A DNA stretch of 64,000 nt, taken from UBA10649 sp963793105. GTDB lineage: Bacteria > Actinomycetota > Actinomycetes > S36-B12. The stretch is taken from contig CAWBZB010000004.1 in assembly GCA_963793105.1 (NCBI GenBank), positions 682,001-746,000 on the forward strand, given 5' to 3'. Positions 33,727 through 40,189 of the stretch are shown here, in pieces (the stretch's first letter is position 1; the number at the start of each line of letters is the position of its first letter). The position numbers and the translations under genes were made by a program. The notes under the pieces were generated by a model. It was not told the origin of the DNA. It did no database searches and saw only the letters and a list, made by a program, of their open reading frames with translations.

Positions 33727-34261
33727 GGTAGCGGGGATGCTGATGGGTGATGCGCGACCAGTGACGGGTGACTCTGCGTTGGTTTGCACCGTTGCGCTTT
33801 GCATGAAGCAACCGTCACCCGTTCGTTGCGGGTTCTCGAACTGCCGGGAGGCCTGATTCTCCAGGATTCCTGATGATCTGGTGCTGGCGAAAACTGATTG
33901 CCGCGTATGGATATCCGCCCGCTCGGTGCGGTCAAAATTGCGGAGTTCCAACCCCACGCCGGGACAGTACCTCCAGCCGGTCACTGAAGTCCAGTACCCC
34001 GTGGTTGCGCGTCCGAACCTGCCAGCAACCATCGACTGCGAGCGCCCTGCCGCAGCCCCAACCGTTCGTGCAAGCGCGTCGGATGCAGCCTGGCGGCCGG
34101 ACGATGCGCCGTCACCGCACCCGAGAACACCTCCGATACGGGGTGCCGATTGACGACGATCGATCCTCGCCCATCTGACATCTCAGACGCTCGGCTCACG
34201 GGAGTTAGGCGTTCGGGCAGGGCATCCGGCTAGACGCGACGTCAGCGTCCACGGGAAGCGG
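33727..34261. other. Accessory gap without recognisable genes
   Basis: A 9-bp inverted repeat ACGGGTGAC / GTCACCCGT lies near 33765-33820. No reading frame has protein-like features. Sequence appears to be decayed DNA. Confidence 0.35.
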
Positions 34262-34527
34262 CCATGCAGGCGGGAGCGCACGGCGTCCAGCGGCTGACCA
34301 CTCATGGATCCGGACGGTCGACGGGCACGACGAGCGTCTCGCCGACCAGGTCGACTGGGACCGGGGCGTCGAACGTGAGCAGGCAGGCGACCTCGTCATC
34401 CTGCTGCAGGGCGAGCACGCCCACGTCGAGCTTGGCGTTCAGTTTCATGGCATCCCCGTTCCGCCGAAGCCATTGCCCCGGACTGTTCCGTGGGTTGAGT
34501 GATTCCGGTATCTCATGCAGGTCTGAC
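34262..34527 (-). pseudogene. Decayed copy of the 5' end of the VWA gene and its upstream region
   Basis: From ATG 34448 the text MKLNAKLDVGVLALQQDDEV, ACLLTFDAPVPVDL, VGETLVVPVDR is a near copy of the first 48 residues of the VWA protein at 16129-17466. A deletion and a frameshift occur before the MIDAS. The similarity continues about 80 bp upstream of the start codon (GGCATCCCCGTTCCGCCG, then GCAGGTCTGAC), so promoter and 5' end were duplicated together. Confidence 0.85.
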
Positions 34528-34564
34528 GTGCAGCACGAATCAGCTCGCGGGGACGCAACGAACC

Positions 34565-34570
34565 TAGACT
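34565..34570 (+). promoter_or_regulatory. Leaderless -10 element of the alpha/beta hydrolase gene
   Basis: TAGACT, 7 nt, ATG at 34578; no ribosome site. Confidence 0.55.
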
Positions 34571-34577
34571 GCGAGCC

Positions 34578-35342
34578 ATGTTCATTCCGGCGGGCGGCCA
34601 CCTGCTGAACGCGGTCTGCTTCGGCAGCGGTCCGCGCACGTTCGTGGCCCATGGTGGCTGGGTGGGCTCCTGGGAGTTGTGGCAGCAGCCGTTCGAGCTG
34701 ATGCATTCGCACTGGCGCTGCATCTCGTACGACCACCGCGGCTCCGGTGCCAGCACAGCCCCGCCGTCCGACGTGCACCCGGAGGGCTTGGTCGATGACC
34801 TGTTCACCGTTCTCGACCACTACGAGGTGGACAGGTGCGTCGTGGCGGGCGAGTCGATGGGGGCCTTGACTGTGATCGAGGCGGTCCTTCGGCAGCCGGC
34901 GCGGTTCGAGGGCCTGGTTCTCGTCGACGGCATCCCCGCCACGAGCGGCGAGCGCGAGGACCATTCGGACGTGCGCGATCACTACGAGGCGTCCGTATCC
35001 GCGTTCGTCGATGCCTGCACCCCTGAGCCGGACAGCGACCATGTGCGTCGATGGGGTCGGCAGATCCTCATGCGCGCGGACCCCGAGGCTGCCGCGCGCA
35101 TGTTCGAGACACACGAGGTGCCTCGGCTGGCACCGGACCTCGCCGGAGTCACGGTGCCGACACTGGTGATTCACGGCAGTCGCGACGCGATCGTGCCGCT
35201 CAATGTGGGCGAGGCCACCGCGGCTGCCATCCCCGGCGCGCAGCTCCATATCGTCGACGGAGCCGGGCATGTGCCGACAATGACCCGGCCGCTGGAGATC
35301 GTCGCGGCGATCGACGCCTGGGCAGAAGGCCTCGCGACCTAG
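34578..35342 (+). CDS. Alpha/beta hydrolase
   Basis: This 254-residue hydrolase has the oxyanion region VAHGGWVGSWELW, the nucleophile elbow VVAGESMGALTVIEA (Ser in G-E-S-M-G), the acid in VIHGSRDAIVPL and the base in VDGAGHVPTMTRP. The cap is short. Family members include esterases, haloperoxidase-like and C-C hydrolases; the substrate cannot be predicted. Probably leaderless. Convergent with the TetR gene at 35372. Confidence 0.92.
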   Translation: MFIPAGGHLLNAVCFGSGPRTFVAHGGWVGSWELWQQPFELMHSHWRCISYDHRGSGASTAPPSDVHPEGLVDDLFTVLDHYEVDRCVVAGESMGALTVIEAVLRQPARFEGLVLVDGIPATSGEREDHSDVRDHYEASVSAFVDACTPEPDSDHVRRWGRQILMRADPEAAARMFETHEVPRLAPDLAGVTVPTLVIHGSRDAIVPLNVGEATAAAIPGAQLHIVDGAGHVPTMTRPLEIVAAIDAWAEGLAT

Positions 35343-35371
35343 GCGTCAGTCGCCCCACCATGCCGCTCCGG

Positions 35372-36019
35372 TCAGCGTCGACGCCGGGCCGGGAAGGCGT
35401 CCGACAGAATGCTGTCCGCAATCGAACGGAAGGCCGTCTGGCCGCCATTGACGGCGAAGCCTTCGCTGAGCCCGCCGTCGTTCCACAGCGTGGCCAAACC
35501 GTGCACGAGTGCCCAGGCCTTTAGCCATCGGGCGGGATCGTGAGCGGGGTCGGCGGAGCCGGTCGCTGTCGTGACGAGCATGGCTCCAGATCGATTGCCA
35601 GCCTCGGCGAAGGCCGGGTGCGCACCGGCGTTCATGCCGGCTACTCCCGCGAACATCAGCCGGAAGTGCTGGGGGTAGGACATCGCGAAGTCGAGGTAGC
35701 CCTTGCCGATGGCCACCAGCGGCTCATCGACTCCCTCGTCGAGCCGCGACTGCATTGCCTCGGCGAGCAGGACGTGACCGTGGGCGCCTAGTTCGAGCAG
35801 GAGGTCCTCCCGATCGGCGAAATGGTAGCCGGGGGCCGCGTGCGAGACGCCCAGGCGGCGGGCCAGGCCTCGGAACGTGACGGCATCGACTCCTTCCTGC
35901 TCGAGCAGGAGGCTCGCCTCGGCAAGCAGCGCCGCTCGCAGGTCGCCGTGATGGTAGGTGCGCGCCTCCTCGGCAGGGCCGGCCTGAACAGGCGAGCGCG
36001 CGGGGCGCTGAGGAGTCAT
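35372..36019 (-). CDS. TetR-family repressor
   Basis: The 215-residue protein has a helix-turn-helix HHGDLRAALLAEASLLLEQE, VTFRGLARRLGVSHAAPGYHF and ADREDLLLELG, and a C-terminal WHG-type domain (FRLMFAGVAG, WALVHGLATLWNDGG). The ATG at 36019 follows GACAAT by 6 nt and has no ribosome site. Two CTTGAC-type inverted repeats sit over this promoter and the divergent one, so it probably represses itself and the DUF4188 gene. Confidence 0.92.
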   Translation of the reverse strand: MTPQRPARSPVQAGPAEEARTYHHGDLRAALLAEASLLLEQEGVDAVTFRGLARRLGVSHAAPGYHFADREDLLLELGAHGHVLLAEAMQSRLDEGVDEPLVAIGKGYLDFAMSYPQHFRLMFAGVAGMNAGAHPAFAEAGNRSGAMLVTTATGSADPAHDPARWLKAWALVHGLATLWNDGGLSEGFAVNGGQTAFRSIADSILSDAFPARRRR

Positions 36020-36025
36020 GGCCCT

Positions 36026-36083
36026 ATTGTCCCGAAGTAATCTTGACACCGTCAAGTTCATCCCCTATCTTGACGACGACAAG
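36026..36083. promoter_or_regulatory. Divergent promoter with two TetR operators
   Basis: Perfect inverted repeat CTTGACACCGTCAAG at 36042-36056 and a one-mismatch copy CTTGACGACGACAAG at 36069-36083, 27 bp apart, both followed by TTCAT. Plus strand: TTGACA (36043-36048), 17 nt, TATCTT (36066-36071). Minus strand: TTGACG (36055-36050), 18 nt, GACAAT (36031-36026). Operator and both -35 boxes coincide. Confidence 0.85.
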
Positions 36084-36104
36084 TTCATGTGGATGGAGGC
36101 GGAT

Positions 36105-36608
36105 ATGACGAACGCGGTGTTCCCAGGTCGATTCACGGCCAGCGTCGAGGGAGACGTGGTGGTGTTCCTCATCGGGTCCCGGCTGAACCGCCTGCGCAGC
36201 TTGCCGCGCATGATGCGGGTGGGTCGTCAGATGACGCGGATGCAGTCGGAACTGATGGCGCAGCCAGATCGCGGCTGCCTCCACATCGAGAATTTCTTCG
36301 GCCGCGTCACCCTCTCCGTGCAGTACTGGCGCGACTTCGAGAGCCTTGAACGGTATGCCCGGGCGGCGGATGCCGAGCATCTGGGCGCCTGGCGCGAGTT
36401 CAACCGCCTAGTCCGCGACTCGGGCGACATCGGCATCTGGCACGAGACCTACCTAGTCCCTGCGGGCTCGTACGAGACCGTGTACGGGAACATGCCGGCG
36501 TTCGGGCTGGCGCGCGCGGGCACCCACGCGCCGGCAGGACGGCACTCCACTGCGGCGTCACGGGCACGACGCGAGAGCCGAGAGCCCGCGCCCGTTGAGG
36601 CGTACTAA
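36105..36608 (+). CDS. DUF4188-family protein
   Basis: The 167-residue protein starts at ATG 36105 with GGAGGCGGAT upstream. The text VFPGRFTASVEGDVVVFLIG, SLPRMMRVGRQMTRMQSELM, FFGRVTLSVQYWRDFESLERYA and IGIWHETYLVPAGSYETVYG matches DUF4188, a ferredoxin-like fold related to haem-degrading or aldoxime-dehydratase-type monooxygenases. It is controlled by the divergent TetR repressor. Function unknown. Confidence 0.87.
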   Translation: MTNAVFPGRFTASVEGDVVVFLIGSRLNRLRSLPRMMRVGRQMTRMQSELMAQPDRGCLHIENFFGRVTLSVQYWRDFESLERYARAADAEHLGAWREFNRLVRDSGDIGIWHETYLVPAGSYETVYGNMPAFGLARAGTHAPAGRHSTAASRARRESREPAPVEAY

Positions 36609-36754
36609 CGGCGCTGCACTCCTCGGCCGGGCTTCATCGGTCAGTGCACCCTTCTCCTCATCCGCGACGAGAGTCTTGCCGTAATCAGGATCGACGGTCC
36701 TCAGGTCCTGGAGCGAAGTGAAGCCACGAACTCGTCGACCTGTGCCGAGCGGAC

Positions 36755-36783
36755 GTGACCGGCCGGCACTTCACGCCTAGCAT
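36755..36783 (+). promoter_or_regulatory. Promoter of the tautomerase-like gene
   Basis: GTGACC (36755-36760), 17 nt, TAGCAT (36778-36783), then 6 nt to ATG 36790. Leaderless. Confidence 0.6.
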
Positions 36784-36789
36784 CGAGGC

Positions 36790-37170
36790 ATGCCGGTTAT
36801 CGAAGTGGAGCTCGTGGAAAGTGCCGACGCCGAGCCAGCGGCCGGGCCACCGTCCGGTCTGGCTCAGCGATTGGCTGACGACTTGGGTGAGGCCCTGGAG
36901 TCGGCACCGGGTCGGACGTGGGTGCGCATACGGCGCTTGGCGCGACATGACTACGCCGAGAATGGTGTGCCGCTCGACGACGACCTGGCGCCGGTCTTCG
37001 TCACTGTGACTGAGTCACGCCGTCCGCGCGGATCGGCCTTGGAGGAGCGAGTCCATCGGGTGACCACGGTGATAGCTGCGGCGCTAAATCGCCCGGCGAT
37101 GAGCGTGCACGTCATCTATGCGGAAGACGGCGCCGGGCGGGTCGCCTTCGGCGGATCTTTAGTCGGCTAG
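36790..37170 (+). CDS. 4-oxalocrotonate tautomerase-family protein
   Basis: The 126-residue protein begins MPVIEVELVE. Pro2, which becomes N-terminal after Met removal, is the catalytic base in tautomerases. A helix (GLAQRLADDLGEALESAPGR), the strand TWVRIRRLARHDYAENG and a second half FVTVTESRRP ... RVHRVTTVIAAALNRPAMSV follow, giving the two beta-alpha-beta units of the MIF/4-OT fold in one chain. Substrate unknown. Leaderless. Confidence 0.8.
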   Translation: MPVIEVELVESADAEPAAGPPSGLAQRLADDLGEALESAPGRTWVRIRRLARHDYAENGVPLDDDLAPVFVTVTESRRPRGSALEERVHRVTTVIAAALNRPAMSVHVIYAEDGAGRVAFGGSLVG

Positions 37171-37277
37171 ACCGTATGGCGTCGCCGTCGTGGGGTTTCG
37201 AGCTTGGGGTTCGTTCAAGAACATTCGTCGGTCACCGCGCAAGGCTCGCCGGCCATCGATCGTTTCGTCAGGCATGC

Positions 37278-37640
37278 CTACCCGTTGCCTTCCTCGTCGA
37301 CGCCGGTTGTCTTGAGCTCCGGCGGGTACTTCTTCGGCATGACAGACATCCTTCCCGAGGAACCGCGGCCCTCGTAGGAGGTGTCAATCAGATCGACAGC
37401 AATCCCGTGGTGGGCCAGGACAACGCGCAGGCCGGCGATGCCCTCCCAGTCGACTTCTGGATGTCGATCCTTTAGTGCCGGCGAACAGTTGGTCGCGGCT
37501 TCGCCAATGATCTCAAGCAGACGCTCAGCAGCTCGGAGGAGAATCTCTTCATTGACCGTGCCGCGGGCGTGAACCACCTCTGAGAGCGATGAACACGCCT
37601 CGAGGATGTCAAGGGTACGTAGGTCGTCCCCTCGCGTCAC
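37278..37640 (-). pseudogene. HepT toxin gene truncated by an IS3-family remnant
   Basis: The N-terminal 77 residues are HepT (DUF86): LDILEACSSLSEVVHARGTV, RAAERLLEIIGEAATNCSPA and the start of the active motif R-x4-H (RVVLAHH). The canonical Tyr two residues after the His is missing, because at about 37406 the text changes to the left end and first 11 codons of IS3 orfA (MSVMPKKYPPELK) and then stops. In MntA/HepT systems that Tyr is AMPylated by the antitoxin and the motif is needed for RNase activity, so this toxin should be inactive. It overlaps the antitoxin gene by 4 bp. Confidence 0.82.
37282..37406 (-). mobile_element. Second IS3-family left-end remnant
   Basis: About 125 bp match 32340-32418: an end starting GGGATTGCTGTC and the first codons of orfA, SVMPKKYPPE. 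The rest of the element is gone. It is fused in frame to HepT. Confidence 0.7.
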
Positions 37641-37927
37641 AGGGAGACGGCCTCAGCGAGCAGGTGTCCATCTCGCGCCTTGAGTCCGCCGACCGGCACA
37701 ACATCCACGTCACAGCCCAAGAGAGCGCGTAGATCGTGCTCCAGATGGACCTGGTCGAGGATCGAAGCACCCGGGCCGAACTCGACAAGGAAGTCGACGT
37801 CGGAATCCTGGTGGTCTTCGCCTCGCGCTACCGAGCCAAACACCTTGATGCTCAGTGCGTGCCGACGATCCAGGAGACCCTTGATCTCCGCAGAATGCGC
37901 AATCACGACGTCACGAATCGCAGCCAC
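37637..37927 (-). CDS. MntA-type nucleotidyltransferase antitoxin
   Basis: This 96-residue minimal nucleotidyltransferase has the motif KVFGSVARGEDHQDSDVDFLVEF (GSx10DxD), the metal site that AMPylates HepT. The remainder is a short helix and strand (HLEHDLRALLGCDVDVVPVG). The GTG start at 37927 follows TAGAAA by 6 nt. It precedes and overlaps the truncated HepT, the normal order of these toxin-antitoxin pairs. The antitoxin looks intact and is now orphaned. Confidence 0.88.
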   Translation of the reverse strand: MAAIRDVVIAHSAEIKGLLDRRHALSIKVFGSVARGEDHQDSDVDFLVEFGPGASILDQVHLEHDLRALLGCDVDVVPVGGLKARDGHLLAEAVSL

Positions 37928-37961
37928 GCGCGATTTCTATCGGACGGAGCATTGGCACGGC

Positions 37962-37981
37962 AGGATCCCCGAAACGACGAA
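37962..37981. repeat. 20-bp direct repeat, right copy
   Basis: AGGATCCCCGAAACGACGAA, same as 33343-33362. It overlaps the base of the hairpin downstream of tRNA-Met. Confidence 0.6.
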
Positions 37982-38013
37982 GGGCCCCTGGCGAACCAGG
38001 GACCCTTCGTCGT
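37974..38013 (-). terminator. Terminator downstream of tRNA-Met
   Basis: ACGACGAAGGG-c-CCCTGG, loop, CCAGGG-a-CCCTTCGTCGT: a 17-bp stem with one mismatch, about 35 nt after the tRNA 3' end, followed by TTTC on the minus strand. Confidence 0.75.
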
Positions 38014-38028
38014 ACCGAACGCTCCACT

Positions 38029-38044
38029 AATTGAACGTTCAATT
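38029..38044. repeat. Perfect 16-bp palindrome between tRNA-Met and its terminator
   Basis: AATTGAACGTTCAATT, A+T-rich in a high-G+C region, starting 4 nt from the tRNA 3' end. It could be an RNA-processing signal or a binding site; no direct evidence for either. Confidence 0.55.
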
Positions 38045-38047
38045 CCG

Positions 38048-38121
38048 TAGCGGGGACAGGATTTGAACCTGTGACCTCTGGGTTATGAGCCCAGCGAGCT
38101 ACCGAGCTGCTCCACCCCGCG
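38048..38121 (-). tRNA. Initiator tRNA-Met (CAT)
   Basis: 74 nt, reading CGCGGGGTGGAGCAGCTCGG at the 5' end, anticodon arm CTGGG-CTCATAA-CCCAG, T-loop GGTTCAAATCC, 3' end CCCCGCTA. Three G:C pairs in the anticodon stem and the unpaired C1:U72 mark it as the initiator tRNA. CCA is not encoded. A 17-bp terminator follows. Confidence 0.95.
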
Positions 38122-38269
38122 TCGCTTGTTGCTCCCCAAGGATACGGGTTGGCGCAGGCAGCACCAAATCCGGGTTCCGCCACCCAGTTCGCCTAGGGTG
38201 CTGGCCCTGCCACTGGGTGAGTGCCAGTATTCGATCACCGCAGGCTGACGACGACACGTGGAGTAGGCG

Positions 38270-39127
38270 ATGCAGACCCTCACCCTGGCCGACGGACGCG
38301 CACTCAGCTACGACGACTACGGCGACCCCGACGGCCTGCCGGTCATCTTCAGCCACGGACTGTCTGACAGTCGGCTGCTCCGCAACCCCGACGAGGATCT
38401 CACCCGCAGCCTGGGTGTGCGAATGATCGCGCCGGACGAGCCCGGAGTGGGTGGATCATCGCCGAGCCCAGGGCGCCGGATGGTCGACTGGGGGCCCGAC
38501 ATGGAGCAGTTGGCCGACGCCCTGGGCCTGGACACGTTCGCCGTCGCCGGGCACTCCGGCGGCGGGCCGCACGCGTTGGCCATCGCCCACCACCTTCCCG
38601 ACCGGGTGACCCGAGGAGTCCTCGCCTCTCCCGTCGGTCCGCTGGACAAGGAGGGGTTCGACCACATGATGGCGATGAAGGACCTCAAGCTCATCGTGCG
38701 CCTCCATCGGCTGCATCACCTCGTCCGTTGGGCGTACCGCGCCGACATCCACAAGGCGGAGAAGGACATCGACGCCTTCATCAGCGGAATGGCCAAGGAG
38801 GACCCCAGTGACGCCGAGACCTTCACGGCGTCGACCGAGCAGAGGCAGATGTTCGCAGCCAACTTCGCCGCAGGGATGGCCCAGGACGAGGAGGGCGTGT
38901 ATGAGATGACCATGGCCCTGTGGGACTGGGGCTTCGACATTGCCGATGTCCAGCAGCCGTTCACCGTCTTCTACGGGGACAACGACGACATCGTCGAACC
39001 CGCCATGCCCGCCAAGGTGGCCGACCTGCTCCCCCACGGCACCGCTCGGGTCTGGAAGGGAGCCGGGCACTACGGCTTCGTCGATCGCGACAGGTGGTCG
39101 CAGTTCCTCGGGGCGCTCACCGAGTGA
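38270..39127 (+). CDS. Alpha/beta hydrolase
   Basis: The 285-residue protein has VIFSHGLSDSRLLRNPDEDL (oxyanion HG), VAGHSGGGPHALAIAHHLPD (nucleophile Ser in G-H-S-G-G), an Asp in FTVFYGDNDDIVEP and a His in VWKGAGHYGFVDRD, a complete triad. The helical cap contains a long KAEKDIDAFISGMAKEDPSD segment. GTGGAG lies 6 nt before the ATG at 38270. It is convergent with, and overlaps by 11 bp, the membrane-protein gene. Confidence 0.93.
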   Translation: MQTLTLADGRALSYDDYGDPDGLPVIFSHGLSDSRLLRNPDEDLTRSLGVRMIAPDEPGVGGSSPSPGRRMVDWGPDMEQLADALGLDTFAVAGHSGGGPHALAIAHHLPDRVTRGVLASPVGPLDKEGFDHMMAMKDLKLIVRLHRLHHLVRWAYRADIHKAEKDIDAFISGMAKEDPSDAETFTASTEQRQMFAANFAAGMAQDEEGVYEMTMALWDWGFDIADVQQPFTVFYGDNDDIVEPAMPAKVADLLPHGTARVWKGAGHYGFVDRDRWSQFLGALTE

Positions 39128-39830
39128 TCGCGGCGCTGCCCGCCGCACCCTCGACGCCCGGCTCGGCGCTGGCAGACTCCGCTGGCTCCTCCGACGCCGG
39201 CTCGTTCCGGTAGATCAGCGCGAAGGCGGTCGTGATCCACGCGACCACGACGCCGGTCACCAGCCACACCACGAGCGCCGCGAGCGGGCCTCGCGTGAAG
39301 AACGTGAACAGGCCGCTGCCGACCGAACCGACGACGAGCACGAGCCCGGCGATGACCACCGTCACCAGCCAGCGCCAGAACCGGCGGCCGATGGTCCCGA
39401 AGTTGGCCGCCACGGGGTTGCGCTGGCCGTCCAGCACCGCAAGCAGCAGGAAAGGCGTGAGGGCGAGGACGAGCAGGACGGGAAGGGTGTAGAACGCGCG
39501 GGCGACGACGGCAGCCAGGGTCAGGGCGACGGCCCAGATCGCGTAGCGCGAGGCCTGGGCACGCAACGTCGCGAGGGCCCGTGGCCAGCCGACCTTCCCT
39601 TCCGCGACATGCAGGGCGGTCGCCGAGATGAGCCCGTAGGCGATCAGGAACACGATGGCGTCGAGGACGGCGAGGACGATCGGCCAGGTCCCCTGGCCCG
39701 GGACCGGATCAGGCCAGATCAGCAGCGCCTGCAGGACCGCATTGATGACGACGACCGGGACGATGACGGTCCACCCCCGCCACATGCGCACGGCGGCCGA
39801 GCCCAGCGCCGAGACGCGGTAGGTCTTCAT
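39117..39830 (-). CDS. Integral membrane protein
   Basis: The 237-residue protein has six spans, starting TVIVPVVVINAVLQALLIWP and including LPVLLVLALTPFLLLAVLDG and WLVTVVIAGLVLVVGSVGSGLF, and an acidic Ala/Glu/Ser C-terminal tail (EPASEEPAESASAEPGVE). It resembles uncharacterised DUF6159/YciC-like actinobacterial membrane proteins in topology only. The start at 39830 overlaps the upstream lipoprotein stop by ATGA. Confidence 0.75.
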   Translation of the reverse strand: MKTYRVSALGSAAVRMWRGWTVIVPVVVINAVLQALLIWPDPVPGQGTWPIVLAVLDAIVFLIAYGLISATALHVAEGKVGWPRALATLRAQASRYAIWAVALTLAAVVARAFYTLPVLLVLALTPFLLLAVLDGQRNPVAANFGTIGRRFWRWLVTVVIAGLVLVVGSVGSGLFTFFTRGPLAALVVWLVTGVVVAWITTAFALIYRNEPASEEPAESASAEPGVEGAAGSAAITR

Positions 39831-40189
39831 GACGCATCCCGCGCGGCATCGTCGAGCACCTTCTGGATGGGTCCCTGGTAGATGACGATGTCGCCACCGA
39901 TGATGACCGTCATGTCGGTCAGCCCCGGGCCGGGCGCCGTGACCTGGATGAGGTCGCCGTCCGTGAGGCTGCCGATGCAGGTGAAGTCGCCGTCCACCTG
40001 GACACAGGCCGGGGCATCGCGGATGGTCAGCTTCCGGGCGAGGACGACGTCGATGGCCGCGATACGCAGCGTCGTCGTATCGCCGCCGCCTACCGGAGCC
40101 AGCCCGTCGATCTGCGAGGCACAGCCGGTCAATGACGCCGCTGCGATGCCGAACACCACCGCCGCCGCCACGGATACCCGGCGCCTCAT
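39827..40189 (-). CDS. Lipoprotein of unknown function
   Basis: The 120-residue precursor has signal RRRVSVAAAVVFGIAAASLTGC with lipobox LTGC. The mature part (LRIAAIDVVLARKLTIRDAP, then PACVQVDGDFTCIGSLTDGD) carries two more cysteines likely to form a disulfide. The ATG at 40189 overlaps the metallophosphoesterase stop by ATGA, and its own stop overlaps the membrane-protein start, so the three genes are a tightly coupled operon. Confidence 0.78.
   Translation of the reverse strand: MRRRVSVAAAVVFGIAAASLTGCASQIDGLAPVGGGDTTTLRIAAIDVVLARKLTIRDAPACVQVDGDFTCIGSLTDGDLIQVTAPGPGLTDMTVIIGGDIVIYQGPIQKVLDDAARDAS

Noticed and set aside
34204..34220. GTTAGGC, like an integron core site
   Set aside because: No second core site, no cassette spacing and no integrase; a 7-mer is expected by chance.
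37911..38183. A protein-like frame reading AHNPEVTGSNPVPATE
   Set aside because: This is the translation of the tRNA-Met gene and its flank.
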